Notes under the pieces: model-generated | What the model was told of the DNA's origin: nothing | The model's database searches: none | Seen by the model: the letters and a program-made list of their open reading frames with translations, nothing else | Shown: piece after piece, positions 6,585-14,230 of the stretch | How positions within the stretch are numbered: the stretch's first letter is position 1 | Layout: the number at the start of each line of letters is the position of its first letter | Assembly: GCA_018824365.1 (NCBI GenBank) | Contig: JAHJGQ010000081.1 | Coordinates: 1 to 38,754 of the forward strand | Direction: 5' to 3' | From: Nanobdellota archaeon | GTDB lineage: Archaea; Nanobdellota; Nanobdellia; Woesearchaeales; GW2011-AR9 | DNA length: 38,754 nucleotides | Program-made: the position numbers and the translations under genes

Positions 6585-8189
6585 ATGACAACCCCAATTG
6601 ACTTAGTTCGACAATATGGATCTGTACGAGAAATTCCAAATGCCGATTTGATAGCATTAGGATTTCAAAAGAAGATTATTGAAACAGATAGTGGAATATG
6701 CTATAAAATTGAGAAAGAAAGTGCTGCAAAGCAAATATCAGAAGCGCAGAAAGAAGCTCCTTTTGAAAAATTGGAAGTTATTTTGAGTAAAAATGATGTG
6801 TTTTGTTCTCTATCACAGGGATTATATTGCAAAGTAATGCAACTCATTAATAATTTAGAAAATGATATAGATATTTCTAATACTGATTTGACTAATTTTA
6901 AAAGGAAAACCCCTCCACGAACCTCATTAAAACAGTTTGGTACAGTTGCAGAAGAATATCTTGAAAAAAAGTTTGGTTCACATAAAGGTAAAGATTATTC
7001 AGAAGCAGACATACTAAAATCATATTGTAGATTATGGGAACTTCAGTGTGATGAAAGAGGCTGGATGATTGATATTGTACCTATAAGTAATCAAATCTTC
7101 TCAACTGTCCTAGATGAACTTGCACTTGAAGAATTGGTAATGCCAAAGAAACAAGTGGAAGCATTATATCGTGAATTAGAAAAAGTACGAAGTCAGCTTA
7201 CAGATGTTGACGAGTTAAAGCAATGGCAAGAACTAGGCGGTGGAATTTTTACTATTGAAGATACTGTTATGGCTTTTGGAGATGACTGGAGAGAGCTATG
7301 CAGCCCTGAATTCGTTAATTATATTACTGCAGATTTAGGCACGGTATATCAGAGATTAGTACGTGAAGTGTTAAAAGACAAAGGGTTTGATACAATTACA
7401 CAAAGTTTGGAACAATGTTTAGGAATAGATGAATATAGATTATTTTTACAATCTGTAAAAGGAGATCAATTGCCCTCATTTGAAAGAACAAAAGAAATAC
7501 AAAAGAAAATCAAAGACGCACCTCTTGAAGAAAGAAAAGTCTTAAGTCAAGAATTAAAACAAGCAAAAGAACAACAGAAATATGAAAGACAATTAGTAGA
7601 AGGCGCTCTTAACTTCCTGTCACCTGAAGTTTTATTTGCACAGCATATGAAAAGGGAGTTTAAAGAAATCCAACAAATCTTATATCGTCAAGGTAATGAT
7701 CAAGAACAACTTTATTTAGATGGAAGACCTAATAAAAAGTTAGATAAAGATCCTGGTGAAGTAAGTGGAGATTGCACAAGAGGAGCACCACTTCCATTTT
7801 ACGACTCTCGTGTCCATAATATCAAAGTACTCAAAGGGAGTGGACAACATATTGGGAACATCTATTTATTTGAGACTGCTGCTGAAGGGTATAGTAAAGT
7901 ATGGCATCTTGATGCAATTCAAGTTCCAGAACAAGCGGATTGGGATAAAAGTATCGAAGCATTAATATTTACCCTCGCAAAAGCGGCAGAAGCCAAAAAT
8001 GTTAGTTGTATTACTGTAAACAAAATAAAACACCTCATCTCAAACTTTGATTATATTGGTGAAGCAGTAGAAAAATATCACCGGGAACATGGTGGAGAGA
8101 TGACGATGGTTGATTTAGATATAAACATCAGACCTGATTATTCAGGATTCCAAGGTGATGGTGAAGCAAGAGTGTTATGGAAAAAATGA
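6585..8189 (+). CDS. Large uncharacterised protein, 534 aa
   Basis: I do not recognise a family. No signal peptide or membrane segment. Residues about 195-225 and 300-350 are charged helical stretches that may form coiled coils. The C-terminal part (about 390-534) is more globular, with a SGDCTRGAPLPF segment containing a conserved-looking Cys, a strand-rich GNIYLF section, and an HLDAIQVP-like strand followed by a long helix. That arrangement could be an acetyltransferase-like or protease-like fold, but this is a guess. No SD or TATA box is placed for ATG 6585, so it probably shares the promoter of the decayed small ORF 50-100 nt upstream. Confidence 0.75.
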   Translation: MTTPIDLVRQYGSVREIPNADLIALGFQKKIIETDSGICYKIEKESAAKQISEAQKEAPFEKLEVILSKNDVFCSLSQGLYCKVMQLINNLENDIDISNTDLTNFKRKTPPRTSLKQFGTVAEEYLEKKFGSHKGKDYSEADILKSYCRLWELQCDERGWMIDIVPISNQIFSTVLDELALEELVMPKKQVEALYRELEKVRSQLTDVDELKQWQELGGGIFTIEDTVMAFGDDWRELCSPEFVNYITADLGTVYQRLVREVLKDKGFDTITQSLEQCLGIDEYRLFLQSVKGDQLPSFERTKEIQKKIKDAPLEERKVLSQELKQAKEQQKYERQLVEGALNFLSPEVLFAQHMKREFKEIQQILYRQGNDQEQLYLDGRPNKKLDKDPGEVSGDCTRGAPLPFYDSRVHNIKVLKGSGQHIGNIYLFETAAEGYSKVWHLDAIQVPEQADWDKSIEALIFTLAKAAEAKNVSCITVNKIKHLISNFDYIGEAVEKYHREHGGEMTMVDLDINIRPDYSGFQGDGEARVLWKK

Positions 8190-8217
8190 CATCAAAAAAC
8201 ATTACCAGACAAATCAA

Positions 8218-8589
8218 TCATTTTTCTTTCTTAAAAGCCTGAGGAAGATCGATCATATACTTACCTTCTTCAAGTTTGATAATCAAAGGATCTTTTTTGA
8301 ATAAATGGACCAGATCAAGTTCATATTTGCCTGGTTTAAGCACTCTTATTGCTTCAATGTCAAGAACTACTGGATCGTTAGCTTCTTCTTTGATATTAAG
8401 TATTTCACCGATATCTTTTTCAATATTCTTTTTATCTTCTATTGAAAGATTGGTCAATAATTCCTTACCTTTATCAATATCCTTCTTTTTTATGTAAAAG
8501 AAAAGTCTGGCACCACAACTACAGCCTTTAAGAATTTCTTCAGCTCCATCTGGATAAAATTTACTGCAACGTACACATTGATGTGGCAT
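8218..8589 (-). CDS. arvC: OapC/ArvC-family zinc-ribbon protein
   Basis: Third gene of the conserved archaeal trio GTPase, OapB/ArvB, OapC/ArvC. The N-terminal zinc ribbon is CVRC near residues 5-8 and C-S-C near 23-25, followed by a helical linker and a strand-rich C-terminus (EAIRVLKPGKYELDL). In Haloferax the three-gene unit is linked to extracellular vesicle formation, with the GTPase as driver and this protein as an accessory of unknown biochemistry. At 123 aa it is close to family length. It follows arvB by 45 nt on the same strand. Confidence 0.8.
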   Translation of the reverse strand: MPHQCVRCSKFYPDGAEEILKGCSCGARLFFYIKKKDIDKGKELLTNLSIEDKKNIEKDIGEILNIKEEANDPVVLDIEAIRVLKPGKYELDLVHLFKKDPLIIKLEEGKYMIDLPQAFKKEK

Positions 8590-8634
8590 AAGAATAAAAA
8601 TATAATATAGTATTTATTTGTTTCTATTGGAAAG

Positions 8635-9033
8635 TTACTTTTTTTTTCTTTTTCTGTATCTAATTGTGCTTTCTTTGGTAAATAGTTCAATCTTATCAGG
8701 ATCTTTCTCAATCTTGTTGACTATTGATGCTGGTCCAATAATAGTTAAACCTTGCCTATCTCCTAAAAGAACGTTTGCAAAAACACCTTTGAGCCTTTGC
8801 AGTGGATACTGCTTTTCTTTATCCGGATAGATTACACTTAATTCTATACCTTTAAATTTTGGAGAAATCTCTTCCATAGTAATCTCAATAAGATCTGCTT
8901 CTTCTTGCTTCTTAAGACGCCCTTCCATGATTACAATCTTTTCTTCTTTAACAATCTTCAGAAGTTTGTTTACTCTCTTAGTAGGAGTTAGATTTTCTAT
9001 ATCATGATAAGGGACAAACTGAAACGTAACCAT
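8635..9033 (-). CDS. arvB: OapB/ArvB-family protein (DUF2073)
   Basis: Middle gene of the archaeal vesicle-GTPase trio. A 132-aa protein with no membrane segment; FQFVPYHDIENL at the start and GLTIIGPASIVNKIEKDPDKIEL near residues 92-114 match the DUF2073 pattern as I remember it, and the C-terminus is a basic RYRKRKKK tail suggestive of nucleic-acid or acidic-lipid contact. Spacing of 54 nt to the GTPase and 45 nt to the zinc-ribbon gene indicates one operon. Biochemical role unknown. Confidence 0.8.
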   Translation of the reverse strand: MVTFQFVPYHDIENLTPTKRVNKLLKIVKEEKIVIMEGRLKKQEEADLIEITMEEISPKFKGIELSVIYPDKEKQYPLQRLKGVFANVLLGDRQGLTIIGPASIVNKIEKDPDKIELFTKESTIRYRKRKKK

Positions 9034-9087
9034 TTATATGTAACCTCTTTTATTTTAATAGTAAATCTTTATAGTTTTTAAACTTAA

Positions 9088-9729
9088 TTATTTTGCTAAT
9101 TTAAAGAGCTGTTCATAAAACTCTTCTATATTTTTCCCGTATTTTGCAGATATGCCCACAATTCCATATTGTGGAAAAGCAGCTTTTATGATATCAAGAT
9201 TAGCTTTCTTCAGATCAATCTTGTTTGCTGCAATCAAAACAGGAATGTTTCTTGCCTGTAAATTTCCGATGATAGTAATATTTACCTGAGAATATGGATC
9301 TTTAGTTGCGTCTAAAGTTACAATCACGGAGTCCATGTCATCAAGCCATTTTATTGAGTCGATAACTCCTTTTGTAGCTTCTTTTGCTCTCTTCTTAGCA
9401 TCATTTTTCTTCATCCCTTTTTTTATGAAGTCTTCATAATCAATTTTTGTAGAAATTCCCGGTGTGTCTACCAGCGAAAAAGTAAGTTCTTTACCTTTAC
9501 TATTCTTGATTGTAACTTGTTCTTTAATCTTGATTTCCCTTGTTTCATGAGCGATATGTGAAACCGTAGACATCTCTTCTCCTAACCAGTCCTGACAAAT
9601 CCTGTTTGCTAATGTTGATTTTCCGCCATTTGGCGGTCCATATAATCCTAATTTGAAGTTGTTCCTTTTACTGAAAGGATTAAAAGACAATTTCTTAAGA
9701 AGATTCTTGAAAAATGTTCTGACGGCCAT
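9088..9729 (-). CDS. arvA: Ras-superfamily/Era-like GTPase of the ArvA (OapA) type
   Basis: Small GTPase with P-loop GPPNGGKST near residues 31-39, switch region with T near the HETREI segment, G3 DTPG near 88-91, G4 NKID near 168-171 and G5 ISAK near 193-196. In Haloferax the orthologous GTPase drives formation of extracellular vesicles, and it is widespread in Euryarchaeota together with the two genes that follow here. The basic N-terminal 25 residues (KNLLKKLSF) could form an amphipathic membrane-contact helix. Start ATG 9729 follows GAGGGAG at good SD distance. First gene of the operon arvA-arvB-arvC. Confidence 0.87.
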   Translation of the reverse strand: MAVRTFFKNLLKKLSFNPFSKRNNFKLGLYGPPNGGKSTLANRICQDWLGEEMSTVSHIAHETREIKIKEQVTIKNSKGKELTFSLVDTPGISTKIDYEDFIKKGMKKNDAKKRAKEATKGVIDSIKWLDDMDSVIVTLDATKDPYSQVNITIIGNLQARNIPVLIAANKIDLKKANLDIIKAAFPQYGIVGISAKYGKNIEEFYEQLFKLAK

Positions 9730-9827
9730 CTTTTTTTTGTACTCCCTCTAATAATAGATGAATTTTCGTAATGGTTATTAAAGTTTTTGGTAGTGGAAAC
9801 AACTCTTTATTATCATCATAACAGAAT

Positions 9828-9839
9828 GATTTATAAGTG
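9828..9839 (+). promoter_or_regulatory. TATA box for the 34-codon ORF and paralog operon
   Basis: TTTATAAG with the TTATAA core starting at 9831 is 30 nt before ATG 9861, the leaderless spacing. The motif reads as a TATA-like box on both strands, but on the minus strand it is over 100 nt from arvA. Confidence 0.55.
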
Positions 9840-9860
9840 TGTTAGTTATTTTTAAGAACT

Positions 9861-9965
9861 ATGGACACTGCATTACTGATTATTTTGATAGTAACAGGCA
9901 ACATCTGTTTATATTGGTTATTTTATGGAAAAAAAAAGTTTGAAGAGAAGCTGCAAAAGAGGTAA
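9861..9965 (+). CDS. 34-residue single-span membrane peptide
   Basis: Too short for the ORF track. It begins MDTALLIILIVTG, continues with a hydrophobic stretch of about 22 residues ending LYWLFYG, then a basic and charged tail KKKFEEKLQKR: a typical single membrane helix with positive-inside tail. The TATA box is placed exactly for a leaderless ATG 9861, and the stop is 7 nt before the GTG of the next gene, so it would be the first gene of a three-gene operon. No family recognised. Confidence 0.5.
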   Translation: MDTALLIILIVTGNICLYWLFYGKKKFEEKLQKR

Positions 9966-9972
9966 ATAGAAA

Positions 9973-10485
9973 GTGGTGGAGAGGACACTGGTCATCGATC
10001 GTCTTAAGCTTAGTTATGATGGTCTATTTAACACTTCTGAATTATATAGCGTAATCTCTTCTTTTTTCTTTGAAAGGGGCTGGGATTGGTATGAGAAAAT
10101 GAACCAGGAGCAAGTAACTCCTGAAGGAAAACAAATCCATATTATTCTTGAACCATGGAAAAACATCAGTGATTACTATAAGATTACTGCGAGTATAAAG
10201 ATACATCTCACAGATATAAAAGATGTAGAGGTTGAGCACGATAAACAAATTTTAAATGTAAGCCAAGGATCTGTCAAAATCACTTTTGATGGTTTTGTTG
10301 TCAGTGATAGGGCAAATAACTGGAATGAAAAACCGTTCTACTGGTTCTTAAGTATAATTCTTGAGAAATATTTTTTCAAGAACCATTATGATAAAGCTGC
10401 AAGCTGGATAGAAAGTGATGTTGAAGATCTGCATCATCAAATAAAGTCTTATCTTAATACGTTTAAATATATGTATGGTCGTTGA
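9973..10485 (+). CDS. Uncharacterised protein, paralog family member 2
   Basis: A 170-aa soluble protein with the layout of the genes at 101 and 10488: YDGLF near residue 15, a helix with aromatic residues, V-T-P-E-G-K near 46-51, paired strands to residue about 115, then KPFYWFLSIILEKYFFK and a helical end. The KPF-[YV]-[WY]-F segment is shared with member 3. Start is GTG 9973 (a second GTG follows at 9976); no ATG fits. Its stop codon is 2 nt before the ATG of member 3, so the two are translationally coupled and may form a heteromer. Function unknown. Confidence 0.72.
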   Translation: MVERTLVIDRLKLSYDGLFNTSELYSVISSFFFERGWDWYEKMNQEQVTPEGKQIHIILEPWKNISDYYKITASIKIHLTDIKDVEVEHDKQILNVSQGSVKITFDGFVVSDRANNWNEKPFYWFLSIILEKYFFKNHYDKAASWIESDVEDLHHQIKSYLNTFKYMYGR

Positions 10486-10487
10486 AA

Positions 10488-11081
10488 ATGGCAGAAAATA
10501 TCTTTCACATGGAGAAGAACTTAATCGTAAACAATAAAGAGTTGAATCATGGCGGTTTTTTTATTGTCAACGAGATTTTTTCTACAATCAATAGAGCTAT
10601 CGAAGAGAGGGGTTATACTAAGAAAGAGAAACGAAGTGAGGAGACTGTAACCCCTTCCGGGAAATATTTATATCTTGAATTAAGGCCGTTTAAGGTAGTT
10701 ACCAATTATATCACTCTTATGATAAAGATTAAGATTAATTTAAACCATATTACTGAAACTGTCAAGGAGATTGACGGTAAAAAAACGATTTTTCAGAATG
10801 GAGAGGTTCATATTGCTTTTGATGCCTGGTCTTTGACGGATTATGAACATCGATGGGGAATGAAACCTTTTGTTTATTTCATGAAAGCTTTGATCAACAA
10901 GTTCATCTACAAGTTTCCTTTTGAAGCCGGAACTATAAGCATTGTAGGGGGAGATACTGCTTATATCTATGCGCAGGTGAAGAAATTATTAAATTCTTAT
11001 AAGAAAAAGGAAGAAAAAACGATTTCTGAAGAGGAAGTGAAGAAAGAAATAGAAGAAGAAGTTATGAAGGAAAAAGGTTGA
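10488..11081 (+). CDS. Uncharacterised protein, paralog family member 3
   Basis: A 197-aa protein with the same core as member 2: V-T-P-S-G-K near residues 50-55, strands with IKIKINL, GEVHIAFD near 103-110, W-x-x-KPFVYF near 122-131, followed by a charged coiled-coil-like tail (KKKEEKTISEEEVKKEIEEEV) that the other two lack. The track start (TTG 10482) overlaps the previous stop; ATG 10488 is preferred. A long structured RNA candidate follows 37 nt after the stop, as happens after member 1. Function unknown. Confidence 0.72.
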   Translation: MAENIFHMEKNLIVNNKELNHGGFFIVNEIFSTINRAIEERGYTKKEKRSEETVTPSGKYLYLELRPFKVVTNYITLMIKIKINLNHITETVKEIDGKKTIFQNGEVHIAFDAWSLTDYEHRWGMKPFVYFMKALINKFIYKFPFEAGTISIVGGDTAYIYAQVKKLLNSYKKKEEKTISEEEVKKEIEEEVMKEKG

Positions 11082-11118
11082 TAATTTTAACAAGTAAATT
11101 AATTTTTCTATTTTTCTT

Positions 11119-11303
11119 AAGTAATAGGTCTCCTTGAGAAAAATAGCAGTAGGCGAGTGAGGATGAGCGTTCGTTTTAAGGATTAAGATAAGATTCAATT
11201 GATATTGTTCTCTATAACGAATGCCATAGCTTGTCTTACGAATAGACCTGTCATCCTCACAACCTGACGCCAAACTGCTATTTTCCCACCCGACCTATTA
11301 CTT
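11119..11303 (-). ncRNA. Candidate structured RNA 2 (branched long hairpin)
   Basis: Nested perfect helices: AAGTAATAGGTC (11119-11130) with 11292-11303, 12 bp; AAAATAGCAGT (11140-11150) with 11274-11284, 11 bp; GTGAGGATGA (11157-11166) with 11251-11260, 10 bp; GCGTTCGTT (11167-11175) with 11216-11224, 9 bp with one GU; and a side hairpin GTCT/AGAC (11233-11247) forming a three-way junction. Strand is uncertain: a minus-strand TTTAATATTT (11335-11326) sits 31 nt before 11303, while TATTTTTC after 11303 could end a plus transcript. I checked for RNase P, SRP and 5S signatures and did not see them. Not recognised. Confidence 0.6.
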
Positions 11304-11374
11304 ACTATTTTTCTGATGCGGGGAAAAATATTAAACATAAAATATAAGATGATTGTTTATCCAAGCGAATAATT

Positions 11375-11689
11375 TCAATTTATTTTCAGATGCTTATTGT
11401 TTTCTTTTTCATTATAGAACGTAGCAATATATACATAGTTAGAAAAGTCAAATTGGCTGCGATTTAGTTGAAGAGTATTGGATCCCAGAAGAACATAATC
11501 ACACTTGTATTCTTTTGCGAGTTGTATGGCTAAGATTCTAGCCCGCTCATCGGCTAAATTTTGGGGTGCATTGAACCAAATCAATTCACTGCCCATATGG
11601 ACAAGCTCTTCTAATCTTATCGGCTCAACTACTTTTTCATCATTGCGAATCCATGTTTTTCCTTTTACTCTTTCAATTAATTTAGGCAT
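11375..11689 (-). CDS. Uncharacterised protein, 104 aa
   Basis: A soluble protein with a basic start (KLIERVKGKTWIR), an RLEELVHMGSELIWFNAP segment and an alpha/beta centre ending CDYVLLGSNT, which reads like a small nucleotide-fold or DUF protein of alternating helices and strands. No motif I can name. A minus-strand TATA box (TTATATAT near 11718) is 29-31 nt before ATG 11689, so it is probably leaderless and monocistronic. The plus-strand ORF at 11505 is a shadow. Confidence 0.65.
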   Translation of the reverse strand: MPKLIERVKGKTWIRNDEKVVEPIRLEELVHMGSELIWFNAPQNLADERARILAIQLAKEYKCDYVLLGSNTLQLNRSQFDFSNYVYIATFYNEKENNKHLKIN

Positions 11690-12058
11690 TTATAATTTTT
11701 AAAAGCTAAATATATAAAAGAATTTAGTAACTCGGTTAATATGAAACCCTTGTAATTCTGATGAATATCAGAATTACTTCTTTTCCAATTCTTATCAGTC
11801 TATCAATGTTGTAAGCGATAACTCTTGTAATAATTTCTACTTTTTGTAGTTTGTCAATTCTTGATCAGGGCTTAGTTGAATATTAGAATTTTTTAGATAT
11901 TTCTCAGTCTGAACTTACATTAATATCTAATCATAAAAAAATTATTATTGCTTCTGAGAATTATTGATATATGAAATGTTTTATTTTTTTTAGTAATTTA
12001 TTTAAACGTAAGTTATTCTTCAGTACATATACATATTAAAAATAGGTGAAGATCAAAT
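11690..12058. other. Intergenic stretch with one perfect hairpin
   Basis: A 369-nt AT-rich stretch without a credible ORF. It holds the minus-strand TATA box for the gene before, a perfect 11-bp hairpin (GTAATTCTGAT, 11752-11762, with 11767-11777, loop GAAT), and near 12046 the SD-like AGGTGA for the lipoprotein gene. The hairpin lacks a T-run on either side, so it is not an obvious terminator. Confidence 0.5.
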
Positions 12059-12712
12059 ATGAAAAAAATAATTATCTTTTGTTTATTCTCTATTACTCTC
12101 TTTTTTTTAATAGGTTGTGTAATTGAAGAAGTTCCAGAAGAAAAAAAAGAAGAGATCATAATATGTACATCTGAATGGAAATGTATAAATTTTTCATTTA
12201 AAGCCTATCAAAATGAAAACTGTAATTTGACTGATGAAACAGAATGTACTTATGGCTGTGTGAACGGAAGTTGTACTGCTCCGACATGTACAACCGGTTT
12301 CAAATGTAAAGATAATTCTACTAAAGCTTTTCAAACAGAAAACTGTTCCTGGATTAATGAAAGTGATTGTGAATTAGGCTGTGAAGATGATGAATGTATG
12401 CCTCTACCTGAGGTTAATGAAAGTGAAGAAGAGATTGTTGAGGAAGTAGAAGAAGAGGAACCGGAACATGATATAATTGGGCAGCTTAGTATTGGTGAAA
12501 CAGAAGTTAGAGTGGTTGGCGGCATAGAACATAATATAAGTCTTTATTTTCTTCTGCCGGATCAAGCTAAGTTTGAAGTTGATGGAACACGAAGCGATTG
12601 GAAAGGGATAGGAGATAATTTCACGATTAAAAGTGTTGAAATTAATATTACTGACATACTTTACCAACATTATCTTGGTGGTATGCAGAAAGTTATTTAC
12701 AATATTAAATGA
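12059..12712 (+). CDS. Secreted lipoprotein with two Cys-rich repeats
   Basis: A lipoprotein signal peptide: KK, a hydrophobic run, then lipobox LIGC with Cys near residue 20. The mature part has two tandem modules of about 37 residues with six cysteines each, of the form C-T-x3-K-C...N-C...C-x-x-G-C...C, then an acidic linker (SEEEIVEEVEEEE) and a C-terminal beta domain (residues about 140-217). Several N-x-S/T sites suggest surface glycosylation. The modules resemble small disulfide-rich extracellular repeats common in DPANN surface proteins. GGTGA lies before ATG 12059. Its ligand is unknown. Confidence 0.78.
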   Translation: MKKIIIFCLFSITLFFLIGCVIEEVPEEKKEEIIICTSEWKCINFSFKAYQNENCNLTDETECTYGCVNGSCTAPTCTTGFKCKDNSTKAFQTENCSWINESDCELGCEDDECMPLPEVNESEEEIVEEVEEEEPEHDIIGQLSIGETEVRVVGGIEHNISLYFLLPDQAKFEVDGTRSDWKGIGDNFTIKSVEINITDILYQHYLGGMQKVIYNIK

Positions 12713-12897
12713 TAAGTTTTAGAAATGTATTTAAATGAAAAAAAATATGGTTTGTTAAATATTAAAAACGAGATGTTTGTTTATCTAACTAAATAACAGA
12801 GATTAATTAAGTTCTCGCTTAATATGGATGGAATTTTCAATAAAATTTAAATAAGCTAATTCTTTTCTTATCATTAATAAAAAAAGGTGATAAAAAA

Positions 12898-13176
12898 ATG
12901 GTAACTCATGTACTTAAGAGAAATAAAAAAAAGCAGCAGTTTATGCCAATAAAGATTAGGCATTCAGTTGAAAAAGCGGCGAAAGAAGCAAAACTTTCTT
13001 CAGCGAGAGTTAAACAACTGGTTCTAGACGTTGCTGAACCAGTAATTGAACTGGCTAAAAAAAAGAAAGTTGTGAAAAGTACAGATCTTCGCAGAGCTAT
13101 CTTAGGCAGGTTAGACAGGAGAACTAAGAAAACATCAAAGGCTTGGAGAAAATTTGACATAAAAAGAAGAAGTTAA
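12898..13176 (+). CDS. Small basic protein with ATP-cone-like domain
   Basis: A 92-aa basic protein. VLKRNKKKQQFMPIKIRHSVEKA at the start and VVKSTDLRRAILGRLDR near residues 60-76 follow the order of ATP-cone modules, which bind ATP or dATP as regulatory domains of ribonucleotide reductases and NrdR. Here the module stands alone with a lysine- and arginine-rich tail, so nucleic-acid binding is also possible. GGTGAT precedes ATG 12898. No reductase gene is in the window. Its 3' end overlaps the convergent ORF from 13404 by about 40 nt. Confidence 0.6.
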   Translation: MVTHVLKRNKKKQQFMPIKIRHSVEKAAKEAKLSSARVKQLVLDVAEPVIELAKKKKVVKSTDLRRAILGRLDRRTKKTSKAWRKFDIKRRS

Positions 13177-13404
13177 AAATATTGTTGATAAATTATTTTT
13201 TTTGTTTTTATTCCTCGCTGAGTTTAATATCCCGCAGTTTGCTGTGATTGGGTAGCTGACTTTTAGGATTTCTCGTTTATTTTCGATTACACAAAAAGAT
13301 AATATAGTAAAATCTTTCGCGTGAGCGTGATGGTAGTCTAAGTATTCATTTGCATTTTCTAATGTTATGTTATCAATAGATGCAGCAAACTTTCCTTGAA
13401 TCAT
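13135..13404 (-). CDS. Uncharacterised protein coupled to archaemetzincin
   Basis: An 89-aa ORF whose ATG overlaps the stop of the archaemetzincin gene (ATGA), indicating translational coupling. The first 65 residues (LENANEYLDYHHAHAKDFTIL and strands after it) look like a small alpha/beta protein. The last 25 codons are low-complexity and run into the convergent gene, so the original stop may have been lost. No family recognised. Confidence 0.5.
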   Translation of the reverse strand: MIQGKFAASIDNITLENANEYLDYHHAHAKDFTILSFCVIENKREILKVSYPITANCGILNSARNKNKKNNLSTIFLTSSFYVKFSPSL

Positions 13405-14021
13405 AAACCACGGACATTTTTTTGTAGATCAGCTTGACATTGCCCACAAAAAGTAGGGCTATTGCTTAAGTGTATCTGATGGGTATATCTTGCAGATTTT
13501 TCTACAGTGTCTTTTTGTTGCATTACACAATTATTATTTATGCAATGGCTGCCCAGAAATATTTCAGTATTACTCCTATTGCTTGGAGCTGCTCCATAAA
13601 GATGACCCAATTCGTGTGCTAAAATATACTGCAGATGGATGATATCCTGCATCCTTTTAGTTGAAACCGTAACAAAATCAAAATTTTTATAATGATGATA
13701 CCCTCCAAAACACCAGTTTAGATTTCCAGCGTAAAGGTCATGTTCTATTAAAATGATGTGCTGCTGGTCACGATTATTTTGGATGACACTTGTATTAGTA
13801 AGAATCTCTTCTAATCTATCTCTATTTACTTGTCTTCTGTTTTGATCAAATGAACGGCGTTCAATATCTTTAACAAAATTATAACTTGGTAAATGAATCT
13901 CGCCTGGTTTTGGTTTTACGGATTTTATAGGATGATATCTAGATAATTCAGTTAAAGCCCAGCTTAAAGCTCTTCCTGCCATTTGTGTTCTAGTCCCATC
14001 ATGTATCATTAATCTGGCCAT
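13401..14021 (-). CDS. amzA: Archaemetzincin-type zinc metalloprotease
   Basis: A minimal metalloprotease with the zinc motif HELGHLYG near residues 137-144. In archaemetzincins the third histidine and a second site C-x4-C-x-M...C-x2-C follow at once. Here H-C-I-N3-C-V-M and later FCGQC are present, but about 14 residues (around SNRSNTEIF) are inserted between the first part and the third His. Metal binding looks intact; the insertion is unusual. The start is taken at ATG 14021 rather than the TTG at 14030. The next gene on this strand is coupled by ATGA. Substrate unknown. Confidence 0.8.
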   Translation of the reverse strand: MARLMIHDGTRTQMAGRALSWALTELSRYHPIKSVKPKPGEIHLPSYNFVKDIERRSFDQNRRQVNRDRLEEILTNTSVIQNNRDQQHIILIEHDLYAGNLNWCFGGYHHYKNFDFVTVSTKRMQDIIHLQYILAHELGHLYGAAPSNRSNTEIFLGSHCINNNCVMQQKDTVEKSARYTHQIHLSNSPTFCGQCQADLQKNVRGL

Positions 14022-14230
14022 AAATCTCAACTTATCTGATTTAAATTAATACCCAAGAAACCACTTTAGTTCTAAGATATGTAATACTATAAAAACTTTT
14101 TTGTAAAAAATTTCCTTTTTCTCGCATGAATTAAGGATAACCCTATGAATAAGAAAGAAAGCGAAATTTATTTTCATTAAACTAATCATCTTCAGAAACT
14201 TTTATATCCCTTCTATAATTCTCTTACAAG

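Noticed and set aside
10989-11273. 94-codon minus-strand ORF
   Set aside because: It runs across the nested helices of RNA candidate 2 and into the 3' end of paralog 3 in antisense; its sequence ends in Phe/Leu-rich shadow residues.
11119-11303. RNase P RNA, SRP RNA or 5S rRNA
   Set aside because: The nested-rod shape invited these, but the conserved P4 segments of RNase P, the helix 8 GGAA/AGCA segments of SRP and the 5S loop sequences are not visible.
11752-11777. Intrinsic terminator
   Set aside because: The 11-bp hairpin has no T-run on either side and no gene ends near it.
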